Shown in pieces: positions 46,215 to 54,433 of a stretch of 64,000 bases of DNA. The stretch comes from Thalassotalea agarivorans (lineage in GTDB: Bacteria; Pseudomonadota; Gammaproteobacteria; Enterobacterales; Alteromonadaceae): positions 2,953,046-3,017,045 of the forward strand of contig NZ_AP027363.1 in the NCBI RefSeq assembly GCF_030295955.1. Direction: 5' to 3'. The translations under genes and the position numbers were made by a program. Position 1 is the stretch's first letter. Every line of letters starts with the position of its first letter. The notes under the pieces are model-generated. The model saw only the letters and a list, made by a program, of their open reading frames with translations. It ran no database searches and had not been told where the DNA came from.

Positions 46215-47267
46215 TTAAAAAGGTGAAGGATACTGCTTCAGAAACTGCTGAATGATGTCGAGTTGTTGACTCGACAAGGTTAAATCAAATGCTGCAATAT
46301 TTTCTTCCAATTGGGCAAGTGTTGTGGCGCCAATAATAGTAGATGAAACGCCATTAACATGATTGCACCAAGCCAGTGCGAGTTGTGCAGGCGACATCGC
46401 AAATTGGTTTGCTAGTTCAACAAAAGCTACAACTGCCTGATTAGATTGCTCTGTGTCACGAAACAAGCCATTGCGCTGTAGCATTGACCAGCGGCTCCCC
46501 TTTGGTCTTGCGCCATCAATGTACTTTCCAGTAAGTGCTCCGCCTGCTAGTGGTGACCATGGCAGATAAGCCACATCTTCATGCACACAAGTTTCAATTA
46601 AGTAGGGCCAATCTTTAGTGTGTAGCGCACTAAATTCATTTTGAATCGAAACCATTTTTGGCAGGTTTAAAGACTTAGCTAAGTTCAAATAGGTGTGAAT
46701 ACCCCAAGGAGTTTCGTCAGACAAGCCAACATGTTTTATTTTGCCTTGTTCAATACACAGTTGTAGCCCTTCCAATATATTGGCCATCTCTGCTATTTCT
46801 GCATCTTTAGATGTGTCGGTGAATTTGTAGCTACCGGGCCAATGTCTAGAAAAATGTGGAGAAGTGCGATTAGGCCAATGAATTTGGTACAAATCAATCG
46901 CTTCTACTTTTAACCTTTTTAGCGATGCTTCTACTGCATCAACAACCGCTTGTTTATCTACTGTCTGACCGCCACGAATCCATTTTAAACCTGGACCGGC
47001 TACTTTTGTGGCAAGCACTAGTTGATTGCGTTTCGCAGGATTGCGAGCCAAATAGTCGCCAATGATTTCCTCTGTTTTGTGAGCAGTGGCAGCCGCTGGA
47101 GGAACCGGGTACATTTCTGCAGTATCAATAAAGTTAACGCCGGCATCAAGGGCAAAGTCTAACTGTGAATCAGCATCTTGTTGTGTGTTTTGTTCACCCC
47201 AAGTCATAGTGCCAAGACACACGCGAGAAATCTTTATATTGCTACTGCCCAGTCGACTATACTGCAA
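46215..47267 (-). CDS. tas: NADPH-dependent aldo-keto reductase, Tas-like
   Basis: A 350-residue (beta/alpha)8 reductase. The catalytic Tyr lies in DTAEMYPVPP, the Lys in LATKVAGPG and the His in YQIHWPNR; the C-terminal GATTLAQLEENI binds NADP. Translation most likely starts at TTG 47267: AAGGTGA is correctly spaced from it and the product then begins MQYSRLGSS, like E. coli Tas. A GTG at 47276 would overlap the ribosome site. Transcribed from the NGATCY-N16-CGTAWW promoter at 47312-47339. Confidence 0.9.
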   Translation of the reverse strand: MQYSRLGSSNIKISRVCLGTMTWGEQNTQQDADSQLDFALDAGVNFIDTAEMYPVPPAAATAHKTEEIIGDYLARNPAKRNQLVLATKVAGPGLKWIRGGQTVDKQAVVDAVEASLKRLKVEAIDLYQIHWPNRTSPHFSRHWPGSYKFTDTSKDAEIAEMANILEGLQLCIEQGKIKHVGLSDETPWGIHTYLNLAKSLNLPKMVSIQNEFSALHTKDWPYLIETCVHEDVAYLPWSPLAGGALTGKYIDGARPKGSRWSMLQRNGLFRDTEQSNQAVVAFVELANQFAMSPAQLALAWCNHVNGVSSTIIGATTLAQLEENIAAFDLTLSSQQLDIIQQFLKQYPSPF

Positions 47268-47311
47268 TGTAATCACCTTTTTATTGTATTTGATGTAAAT
47301 TCAATGACGTA

Positions 47312-47339
47312 TATACGCGCTTTGTTATAACACGGATCT
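47312..47339 (-). promoter_or_regulatory. ECF-sigma-like promoter of the tas-like gene
   Basis: Minus strand: AGATCC, 16-bp spacer, CGTATA. It lies about 45 nt before the start codon and faces the second promoter of the same form at 47404. An inverted repeat AGGATTT / AAATCCT (47354-47388) lies between the two. Confidence 0.6.
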
Positions 47340-47403
47340 AGCCACTATTAAAAAGGATTTGCATGATTTATCTTTCGCGAAAAATCCTAGGCAAGGCGTA
47401 AAC

Positions 47404-47431
47404 CGATCTTTCACCAATTTCATCGCGTATA
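47404..47431 (+). promoter_or_regulatory. ECF-sigma-like promoter of the DUF3429-DCC-SDR operon
   Basis: CGATCT, 16-bp spacer, CGTATA; same spacing as the promoters at 47312-47339 and 49565-49592. The predicted start is about 27 nt before the ATG. Confidence 0.6.
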
Positions 47432-47464
47432 CCTTTTAGGTGATGTCTTTTAGTGGGTGATGTG

Positions 47465-47890
47465 ATGCAGATACATAAAACGTTGGGATACTTAGGCCTT
47501 TTACCCTTCCTATTCGCTATCGCGATGACCCTAACAACAACGACATTGTTTGGTCATTCAGGCGCAACGCTATTTGTCGCTTACAGCGTGGCTATTGCAT
47601 GTTTCCTTTGTGGCACCATGTGGTTGCAACAAAGCCATCAAGAAGAAAACAAACTACCACTCTACAGCAATATACTAACGCTCGTTGCTGCAACTTGCTT
47701 ATTGCTCAGTACCAGTCTTGCTTTGGCTATACTTACGCTGATTTACTTAGCGATTTACGTAATGGAAGTGCGAATTGTTAGATTCAATGAACAGGCCAGT
47801 GGCATAAGCGTTATCGACTACGGCGTTATGCGTTTAACGCTCACTATTATCGTTGTGGCATTGCATCTGGCCATGCAAATATTCACCTAG
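47465..47890 (+). CDS. DUF3429 family membrane protein
   Basis: A 141-residue protein with about five hydrophobic helices (LGYLGLLPFLFAIAM, LFVAYSVAIACFLCGTMW, LALAILTLIYLAIYVME). This pattern matches DUF3429, often found next to photolyase and light-stress genes. Function unknown. ATG 47465 is preferred over a GTG four codons earlier. First gene of a three-gene operon; the next starts 8 nt later. Confidence 0.75.
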   Translation: MQIHKTLGYLGLLPFLFAIAMTLTTTTLFGHSGATLFVAYSVAIACFLCGTMWLQQSHQEENKLPLYSNILTLVAATCLLLSTSLALAILTLIYLAIYVMEVRIVRFNEQASGISVIDYGVMRLTLTIIVVALHLAMQIFT

Positions 47891-47898
47891 GAGGTAGG

Positions 47899-48294
47899 AT
47901 GTTAACATTTTTTTATGACAGCCAATGTCCTCTGTGTGTAAGAGAGGTGGACGCATTAAGAGAGCGGGATAAGTTTAACGACATTAGCTTTGTCGACGTC
48001 CATGATGAGCATGCCATGAAAGCGCATGAAGATATCGACAAAGACCGTGCTTTAAATGTATTGCATGGAAAAATAAATGACACTGTCGTTACTGGATTAG
48101 ATGTTACTTACCATGCTTGGCGCGTGATCGGCTATGGTTGTTTGGTGGCCCCTTTGCAATGGCGATTCACCAAACCCTTGTTTGAGCGAGGCTATACCTT
48201 TTTTGCCAAAAGGCGACACAAAATAGCACGTTTTTTGTATCCTAACGATGTGTGTGAAAATGGCGTATGTGAAAAAGGTTCTCATAATGAGTAA
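47899..48294 (+). CDS. DCC family thiol-disulfide-like protein (DUF393)
   Basis: A 131-residue protein with the family-naming opening FYDSQCPLCVRE (CxxC at the start of a thioredoxin-like fold) and ALNVLHGKIND...GLDVTYHAWRVIG. The tail has two more cysteine pairs (CENGVCEKG). Family function is unproven; a redox role is inferred. It is the middle gene of the operon and overlaps the SDR gene by 8 nt; GGAGG precedes its ATG. Confidence 0.85.
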   Translation: MLTFFYDSQCPLCVREVDALRERDKFNDISFVDVHDEHAMKAHEDIDKDRALNVLHGKINDTVVTGLDVTYHAWRVIGYGCLVAPLQWRFTKPLFERGYTFFAKRRHKIARFLYPNDVCENGVCEKGSHNE

Positions 48295-49009
48295 CCCTCC
48301 ACAGGCACTGGTTATTGGTGCGGGCAGTGCAATCGCTACCAGCCTAATAGTTTCGCTTTTAGACAAAGGTTATGCTGTAACAGCGGTAAGTAGAAAGCCA
48401 GCAAAACAGTTATCATCAAAGGAACTAACCTGGCATGAAACCGAATACACGGACCAAGCTATAGCGCATATCTGCAAGACGATAGCCAGCCAAGACATTT
48501 CTTTTTCCAATATCTTTATCTGCAATGGTCTACTGCACACGCAAGAAGTGATGCCTGAAAAGCAAATCAATCAGTTTTCCTCGGAATCTTTTCTTACCGT
48601 GTTGTCGGCAAATACCTTAACCCCGATGCTTTGGATAAGCCATCTACCTAAATTGCTCACTAAGGGCATTAAGACGGAGGTTGTCATATTTAGTGCTCGA
48701 GTGGGCAGTATCGGCGACAATCGATTAGGCGGTTGGTATAGCTACAGAGCGAGTAAGGCTGCATTAAATATGTTAGTTAAAACTAGCGCTATAGAGTTAA
48801 AACGCCGGTTTAAACAGGCTCAATTTATATTGTTTCACCCCGGCACAACACAGAGCCCGCTTTCTAAACCGTTTACTCAAGGCAGCAACAACAAAACAGT
48901 GTTTACACCCGAGTTCGTTGCTACGCAGCTGCTGTCTATCTTAGAACAAGGACCGCAAAGCGATACTTGCCTCTATTTGGATTGGCAAGGCAAAGCTATC
49001 GATTGGTAG
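48287..49009 (+). CDS. Short-chain dehydrogenase/reductase
   Basis: A 240-residue SDR with a nucleotide loop GAGSAIATS (11-19), catalytic Ser in SARVGSIGDNRLGG and YSYRASK (Tyr-x3-Lys). The C-terminal YLDWQGKAIDW is characteristic of the 'CsgA-like' branch that co-occurs with photolyase and DUF3429 genes. ATG 48287 overlaps the DCC gene; the open frame to 48248 is not needed. Substrate unknown. Confidence 0.87.
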   Translation: MSNPPQALVIGAGSAIATSLIVSLLDKGYAVTAVSRKPAKQLSSKELTWHETEYTDQAIAHICKTIASQDISFSNIFICNGLLHTQEVMPEKQINQFSSESFLTVLSANTLTPMLWISHLPKLLTKGIKTEVVIFSARVGSIGDNRLGGWYSYRASKAALNMLVKTSAIELKRRFKQAQFILFHPGTTQSPLSKPFTQGSNNKTVFTPEFVATQLLSILEQGPQSDTCLYLDWQGKAIDW

Positions 49010-49025
49010 TGCTAATAGACTGCGA

Positions 49026-49250
49026 TTACTTCCATCCGGGCAACCAAACAGTTTTGTCTTTTAACAGTCGCCAATCTATTCGTTGTCGTTGTTGATTTAT
49101 CACGGCTTCAATGTCACAGGCTTGCACAACGTTATCATCATCGACAATAAGTTCGACGACAATAAAATGTTTTTGCTTTTTCACCACTTGTTGGGCTGTC
49201 CATTTGGAATGTAATAAATGTTTTGGGTTAACCACATTTTTTTGTGTCAT
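49026..49250 (-). CDS. TIGR02450 family Trp-rich protein
   Basis: A 74-residue protein with the family pattern NPKHLLHSKWTA, KQKHFIVVELIVDDD, CDIEAVI and WRLLKDKTVWLPGW. Function unknown. It is convergent with the SDR gene and co-directional with the DUF3081 gene 27 nt upstream, probably sharing its promoter. Confidence 0.85.
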   Translation of the reverse strand: MTQKNVVNPKHLLHSKWTAQQVVKKQKHFIVVELIVDDDNVVQACDIEAVINQQRQRIDWRLLKDKTVWLPGWK

Positions 49251-49277
49251 AAGCTAGGCTCGTGAATTGCTGTGCCA

Positions 49278-49532
49278 CTAATGAGAGACAAATTTAACTA
49301 GATGTTTTTCGAATTGAGTAAGATCGTCTTTCAATTCATAGTCAAGGGCGTACTTTCCATGGAACATCAAGGTAAGGAGTACCGTGCGGTACTGGATAAA
49401 ACAGTGATAACCATCAAAGTCAGACCACGCTGAAAAGCCGTTCAAGCGATAGACCTCGCCGTCTTTTTCACCGTAGTCGATGATCTTATTGTACGCCATT
49501 AAGCAGGTCTTTAAATCAAAACTATTTTGCAT
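49278..49532 (-). CDS. DUF3081 family protein
   Basis: An 84-residue soluble protein: YNKIIDYGEKDGEVYRLNGFSAWSDFDGYHCFIQYRTVLLTLMFHGKYALDYE, the DUF3081 layout of Alteromonadales and Vibrio proteins. Function unknown. First gene of a two-gene operon with the TIGR02450 gene, behind the promoter at 49565. Confidence 0.8.
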   Translation of the reverse strand: MQNSFDLKTCLMAYNKIIDYGEKDGEVYRLNGFSAWSDFDGYHCFIQYRTVLLTLMFHGKYALDYELKDDLTQFEKHLVKFVSH

Positions 49533-49564
49533 AAGGCTTCTATTTTCAAATCGGTAATACTCGT

Positions 49565-49592
49565 ATTACGTATATGGGCTGCCGCTAGATCA
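49565..49592 (-). promoter_or_regulatory. ECF-sigma-like promoter of the DUF3081-TIGR02450 operon
   Basis: Minus strand: TGATCT, 16-bp spacer, CGTAAT. The predicted start is about 26 nt before the DUF3081 ATG, matching the leader lengths of the two other promoters of this class. Confidence 0.6.
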
Positions 49593-49730
49593 AGGGCCTT
49601 TGTAACAAGTTACGTCAATTCACACGTTAACTCATTCACTACGTAAATAACCAACTATACTTGACACTAGCAAGCACAATTTTCATCCGCTAACAGGTTG
49701 TTTTGCATTGTTTAGATTAGGAGGATTAAC

Positions 49731-50387
49731 ATGTCTTATGCCCGTATTTCGATATTAATCATTTTACTCTCCCACTTGTTTTGCACACAGAGTCTCGCTA
49801 ACCAAAAATGGTATGTAAAGCCTACCTTGGGCCTAAGCTATATAGAAGATATTGACGCAACAACGGCTGAACTTCTGCGCACTTTTGGAGATACCGACAT
49901 CGATCTTGATATTGGTTATGCTGCAGGGTTTGGCATCGGTTACTTTATAAATCCCAATCTTGTTGTTGAACTAGCTTGGGAATATCGAAGCAACGAAAGT
50001 AGCACTGTTATTGCAAATCAGGCCGCGTATCCCGACGGTAACTATGCGACCAACCTATTCTTTGCCAATGCCTACTTCGTATCTCAAGGCAGCAAACGAC
50101 TAAAACCTTATATTGGATTTGGTATGGCGGTCTCACAAGAAGTAGATATAGATCTCGAAAACAGTGACACATCTCTGTCTTACTCTTCCTCTGGCGACAT
50201 TGGCTTCCAAGTGATGGGCGGGTTTAATTTTCTTGTTATGAAACGTCTGTGGTTGCAAGCGGAATTAAGATATACCCAACTTGCAGACATAGAATTAGAT
50301 GGTGAAGGTGATGCAGCCGCAGGTTTGATTACTGATATCGATTACACTGCTGTTACAGCACAAATAGCTGCTGTCTATCGTTTTTAA
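49731..50387 (+). CDS. Outer-membrane beta-barrel protein (OmpA-like fold)
   Basis: A 218-residue protein with a signal peptide (cleaved near SLAN/Q) and an eight-stranded small-barrel pattern of alternating residues, ending in a terminal Phe (AAVYRF), the BamA-recognition C-terminus. GLSYIEDIDA, YIGFGMAVSQEVDID and LRYTQLADIEL are typical of 'outer membrane beta-barrel' family members. Role unknown. TAGGAGG precedes ATG. Confidence 0.85.
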   Translation: MSYARISILIILLSHLFCTQSLANQKWYVKPTLGLSYIEDIDATTAELLRTFGDTDIDLDIGYAAGFGIGYFINPNLVVELAWEYRSNESSTVIANQAAYPDGNYATNLFFANAYFVSQGSKRLKPYIGFGMAVSQEVDIDLENSDTSLSYSSSGDIGFQVMGGFNFLVMKRLWLQAELRYTQLADIELDGEGDAAAGLITDIDYTAVTAQIAAVYRF

Positions 50388-50449
50388 ACACTTGCATGCT
50401 GGTAAGACCACTTATATAGTTAGGCTATTGTTCCTTAAAAACCTTCATT

Positions 50450-51313
50450 ATGCCCCAACATCAAACTATTGATATCACCTGCGCAGATAACACCGTGTTG
50501 GCCGCAACCATTTTCACGCCAGCAATCACGCCCAAGGGGGCAGTGCTTATCGCACCTGCAACAGGTATTAAGCGGGCATTTTACTTTGCTTTTGCTGAAT
50601 TTTTAGCTGAGCAAGGTTATATCGCACTAACCTTTGACAATCGTGGTATCGGTGATTCACTCGAGGGGCACATAAAACATTGTAATGCGTCTTTACAGCA
50701 ATGGGGTGAACTAGATTTAACCGCCGCACTTAACTATTTGCAAACACACTATCCCGACTTTCAGTATCACTTAGTCGGTCATAGCGCAGGTGGTCAACTC
50801 ATTGGATTAATGCCCAACGCAGATCAGCTAGCATCTGTTTGCAATATTGCTTGTTCTTCAGGGCGATTGCGTAATATGCGCTTTAGTTACCAGCTACAAG
50901 CACATTTTTTTATGAATATGTTTATCCCTGTAAGTAACGCAATCTTTGGTTACACACAGTCCTCTTGGGTGGGTATGGGTGAGCCACTACCCAAGCGCGT
51001 AGCTCGACAATGGCAGCAATGGTGCAATGGTAGCGGCTATGTCAAAATGGCATTTGGCAAAACCATTAGCAAACACTATTACGACACCTTAACGGTACCC
51101 TCGCTATGGCTTAACGCCATCGACGATGATATTGCTAATGAGAGAAACCTAGATGATATGCTTAGTGTTTTTACCAAGTTACCCGCCGAAACACGCATGC
51201 TGTCACCACAGCAATATGGCTTAACAGAAATAGGTCATATGAAGTTTTTTAGTCGTAAAGCCAAGGTGCTTTGGCCGATGACTCTCGATTGGATTGAGCA
51301 ACACACGCTTTAG
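50450..51313 (+). CDS. Alpha/beta hydrolase
   Basis: A 287-residue cytoplasmic hydrolase. The nucleophile elbow is GHSAGG; the acid is likely in NAIDDDIAN and the histidine in IGHMKFF near the C-terminus. TFDNRGIGDS is the usual strand-turn before the elbow. Substrate unknown; esterase or lipase-like. Single gene. Confidence 0.85.
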   Translation: MPQHQTIDITCADNTVLAATIFTPAITPKGAVLIAPATGIKRAFYFAFAEFLAEQGYIALTFDNRGIGDSLEGHIKHCNASLQQWGELDLTAALNYLQTHYPDFQYHLVGHSAGGQLIGLMPNADQLASVCNIACSSGRLRNMRFSYQLQAHFFMNMFIPVSNAIFGYTQSSWVGMGEPLPKRVARQWQQWCNGSGYVKMAFGKTISKHYYDTLTVPSLWLNAIDDDIANERNLDDMLSVFTKLPAETRMLSPQQYGLTEIGHMKFFSRKAKVLWPMTLDWIEQHTL

Positions 51314-51447
51314 CAATAACGTTGAAGCGCGGTATGCTTTCGACTAATCAAAGAGCTGAGTGAGACACAAAATCTGAGGCCATTGCTAATTATACTGTCT
51401 TTGTTAAAGTTATTTGTAAGCATGCTAATGGTTTTACTGGACTACTG

Positions 51448-52545
51448 ATGCGCTACACCTTGAAAACTTTATTTTTGAGCCTTTCTTCCCTCACTTGCAC
51501 TTCCATTAGTGCGACCGGACTAAATTTTTGGGAAACATCCACATTAAATAGCGCTTTAGCAAGTGCTAACGGTGCTAGTGCTGTCGATGCTTCAATTTTA
51601 GCGTTAGCTCCTTCTAGTATTACTCAATTAGAACAGTCGAGTTTGAGCGCTAGTGTGACGTACTATGATGTTACGACCGATTACAATATTTTTGGCGATG
51701 AAAGTAAATACAACACCAAAAACCCGATACCAATGGGTTTTGTTACCACGGAGATAAATGATTCATACTTCTTTGGCTTAGCTGTATACAGCAGGACGGC
51801 GGCGGATATCGTTGTACCCAAAATACCCTTCATTAATCCTAAAGAAACGCGCGTAAAGCCGATTCTGGTGTCAGTTTCACCTACCCTGGCTTATGCGCAC
51901 GGAAATTTAAGTGTTGCTGCCTCACTAGAATATATACACACCGCACACACGTTAGAGCAAACTACGTGCATATTCAATGTTTGTGACAAGAGCCTAGAAG
52001 AAGGCACTACGTCTGGATGGACGGGTGCATTAAGCGCGACTTGGAAGGTAACCTCAACGACTTCTTTAGCATTTACTCATCGTTTTAGTACCAGTTTTGG
52101 TGATCAAGATATTAGCGTTGAATTGCCCAGTATTTCTTCTGTCTACGGTACCTTAATGATTACACCTAAAACCGCATGGCATGCTTCTTACAGCTACTCT
52201 ACATATGACGGTAAAGGCGTTAGGTACGCAAATTACACTGATCCTATTGGACTATTGGTCGGTTATCAGAACAGTCAACGGATTGCCACAAGTATTGATC
52301 ATAAACTAGGTCATTGGTCACTAAGGGGTGGCATTAGTTTAGATGAAGCGATAGACAGATTGGGTGGAATAGATAAGCGATATAGATTGGGTGTAGGTTA
52401 TCAGTTCACTAAGCAATTTACGCTTAATGCTGCCTGGGTTTATGAAGACTACGCTATTAAAGAAGCAGCGGCAGGCGACACCACACTAGTTAAAGTGCAA
52501 AATAGTGGCAGTGCGCTAAGCTTGGGCATTCAATACGATTTCTAG
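51448..52545 (+). CDS. FadL/TodX (OMPP1) family outer-membrane transport protein
   Basis: A 365-residue protein with a signal peptide (cleaved after SISA) and the family opening TGLNFWETSTLNSALASANGASAVDASILALAPSSI, corresponding to the plug region of FadL. The remainder alternates as a 14-strand barrel and ends in YDF. The family moves long-chain fatty acids or other hydrophobic compounds across the outer membrane. It is shorter than FadL proper. Confidence 0.85.
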   Translation: MRYTLKTLFLSLSSLTCTSISATGLNFWETSTLNSALASANGASAVDASILALAPSSITQLEQSSLSASVTYYDVTTDYNIFGDESKYNTKNPIPMGFVTTEINDSYFFGLAVYSRTAADIVVPKIPFINPKETRVKPILVSVSPTLAYAHGNLSVAASLEYIHTAHTLEQTTCIFNVCDKSLEEGTTSGWTGALSATWKVTSTTSLAFTHRFSTSFGDQDISVELPSISSVYGTLMITPKTAWHASYSYSTYDGKGVRYANYTDPIGLLVGYQNSQRIATSIDHKLGHWSLRGGISLDEAIDRLGGIDKRYRLGVGYQFTKQFTLNAAWVYEDYAIKEAAAGDTTLVKVQNSGSALSLGIQYDF

Positions 52546-52579
52546 TTTTACGCGCTAGTCAGTTTTGACGTTGTTTTTG

Positions 52580-52963
52580 TTATTTCAAGACGTTGATAGA
52601 TGTTTGTTCTTTCTTCGTTAATTGTCCAACCACTAGATCAAAAGAGCTATCTATCATACGTTCAATCTCTCCTTGAGGTATTGAACCGTCGATAATGACA
52701 GTATTCCAGTGTTGTTTGTTCATATGGTAGCCTGGAATGACTGCATCAAAGACATCTCTTAGCATGATTGCCTCATTAGGATCGCACTTTAAATTCATCC
52801 AATACTCTCGCTTATCGCCGTCACCTTTGCCCATTTTTCCAATTGCTAAGGTCGCAAACATTTTTCCTTTAACCTTGTACACTTCTATTTCTTCTCCGAA
52901 AGGAAAATCGAGCTGGGCACGAGGTTTGTCAAGTAAATAGGTTCTTAAAATTGCTACGGTCAT
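52580..52963 (-). CDS. MmcQ/YjbR family DNA-binding-like protein
   Basis: A 127-residue protein of the CyaY-like MmcQ/YjbR fold: FPFGEEIEVYKVKGKMFATLAIG, WMNLKCDPNEA, PGYHMNKQHWNTVIIDGSIP. The biological role is not established. ATG 52963 starts at the conserved region; a further in-frame ATG at 52993 adds ten residues. Neither has a clear ribosome site. Confidence 0.85.
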   Translation of the reverse strand: MTVAILRTYLLDKPRAQLDFPFGEEIEVYKVKGKMFATLAIGKMGKGDGDKREYWMNLKCDPNEAIMLRDVFDAVIPGYHMNKQHWNTVIIDGSIPQGEIERMIDSSFDLVVGQLTKKEQTSINVLK

Positions 52964-53127
52964 GTGTCTTTTGAAATATTTATTTACAGGCATTTACTAC
53001 TCTACATCAACTTCATAAGCCCAGAAACAACTCTTACATTTGCCTACAAAGCGACTGCAGTTGCTTACAACTATTTCTGCCTTTTACGCCTACATATAAA
53101 TATAGGCCAACTATTGAGAGACGAAAA

Positions 53128-53526
53128 ATGAAAACCTTAATTACAAGTTTGTTGTTAGGCGCTGTTATTTTTCCTGTGGTAGCTGAAGAGGAAATTACGG
53201 TTGTCGCCAAGGATACGTCGCTAGCTTCGCAGTTATGCATGCATGCGGCAAATGATGATTACCCAAAACTGAAGCAAACCTTAACGGCAATGAATGCCAG
53301 AGACTTTGCTAATACCGCCAGAATTGTGGCGAACAACTATCAGTGTAACGAGCTTCCCATAGCGCACTTCGCGCATTATGCCGGAGCTAAAACAACCTTG
53401 TTGTTATTAAATCGCCATGCTTATGGTGACAACAAAGCAACTGAAGATACATTGGAACAACCCACCAATGCGAACAATGTAGCTGTCGAAAATGTAGTTT
53501 ATGTTTTGGGTGAAAACAGAAAATAA
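53128..53526 (+). CDS. DUF3718-like secreted protein, copy 1
   Basis: A 132-residue protein with a signal peptide (cleaved after PVVA). It shares with the two following genes the pattern S-x-A-S-x-L-C, ARIVANNYQCNELPIAHFAHYAGAKTT and a beta-type tail. Two conserved cysteines could form a disulfide. I associate this with DUF3718, a small Alteromonadales family of unknown function. First of three tandem paralogues; GAGAGACG ribosome site. Confidence 0.7.
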   Translation: MKTLITSLLLGAVIFPVVAEEEITVVAKDTSLASQLCMHAANDDYPKLKQTLTAMNARDFANTARIVANNYQCNELPIAHFAHYAGAKTTLLLLNRHAYGDNKATEDTLEQPTNANNVAVENVVYVLGENRK

Positions 53527-53543
53527 ATGAAAGGAGAAGGAAA

Positions 53544-53945
53544 ATGAAAACGTTATTATGTGGAACTTGTGCTGTTATGCTAACAACATTTGCTATGCCA
53601 GCGGCAGCGCAGCAATACCAATTTGAAGCCGCGGACGATTCAGTCACCACGAAGCTATGTATTGAAGCAGTAAAAGACAATAAATATGCGGTGAAGCGTT
53701 TAATGCGCAATGTAGGTACAACTGGACATAACTTACATAAAGCTAAATTTGCCGCCAATCATGTGCGTTGCAATGATTTACCTATATCTCAATTTGCATA
53801 CAAATATGGTGCCGACTCAACCGCTAACTACTTAAACAAGTTTAGCTACGGTGAAAACAAAATTGGCACAACAAAAGTTGAAATTAAAGATCTTGCGGCA
53901 ACGAACAAAACCATTGTAATTCTCGTTTCCAGCAGCGCTCCTTAA
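53544..53945 (+). CDS. DUF3718-like secreted protein, copy 2
   Basis: A 133-residue secreted paralogue (signal peptide cleaved after PAAA): YQFEAADDSVTTKLCIEA, KAKFAANHVRCNDLPISQFAYKYGADST. It starts 17 nt after copy 1 with GAAAGGAGAAGG, so copies 1 and 2 form an operon closed by the terminator at 53951. Confidence 0.7.
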   Translation: MKTLLCGTCAVMLTTFAMPAAAQQYQFEAADDSVTTKLCIEAVKDNKYAVKRLMRNVGTTGHNLHKAKFAANHVRCNDLPISQFAYKYGADSTANYLNKFSYGENKIGTTKVEIKDLAATNKTIVILVSSSAP

Positions 53946-53949
53946 GTTA

Positions 53950-53980
53950 TTAAAAAGGGCTACATATGTAGCCCTTTTTC
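53950..53980 (+). terminator. Terminator after DUF3718-like copy 2
   Basis: AAAAAGGGCTACA ta TGTAGCCCTTTTT, a near-perfect palindrome with T-run. Confidence 0.88.
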
Positions 53981-54014
53981 ATAGCTTGCGATTTTCGCAG
54001 GTAAGGAGACCATT

Positions 54015-54398
54015 ATGAAAACTATTAAGCTGTTAACATTAGCGATGGCTGTTTTAGCGCTTCCAGCCATTGCGACACAATACAAATTTGTTGCCATGGA
54101 CGCTTCATCAGCAACCAAAATTTGTATCCACGCAGGTGAGAACCAAGTGTTCAAATTAAAGCGTGCTATTAGATATTATGAACGCGGCATGCATCAATAC
54201 GTGGCCAATGAAATTGTATGTAATGAGCTGCCTATTGCCCAATTTTCTGCGCAATATGGCGCCGCCAAAACAACTAAGTTCCTAAATCAGTATGCTAAAA
54301 GCAAAAACAAAGGCAGCGTCCCTACCGTTGAAATTACTGATCTAGCCAAGCACGATGACGAAGTGATAGTCATCAAAGTCGGGACAGCCCCGCACTAA
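54015..54398 (+). CDS. DUF3718-like secreted protein, copy 3
   Basis: A 127-residue secreted paralogue (signal peptide cleaved after PAIA): YKFVAMDASSATKICIHAGEN, YVANEIVCNELPIAQFSAQYGAAKTTKFLNQ. Closer to copy 2 than to copy 1 by eye. TAAGGAG precedes the start. It is separated from copy 2 by a terminator, so it may have its own promoter. Confidence 0.7.
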   Translation: MKTIKLLTLAMAVLALPAIATQYKFVAMDASSATKICIHAGENQVFKLKRAIRYYERGMHQYVANEIVCNELPIAQFSAQYGAAKTTKFLNQYAKSKNKGSVPTVEITDLAKHDDEVIVIKVGTAPH

Positions 54399-54404
54399 AG
54401 CTTT

Positions 54405-54433
54405 ATCGGGCACCTAGGTGCCCGATTTTTTTC
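54405..54433. terminator. Terminator after DUF3718-like copy 3
   Basis: ATCGGGCACC ta GGTGCCCGAT followed by seven T residues; borders the convergent serine hydrolase gene. Confidence 0.88.
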
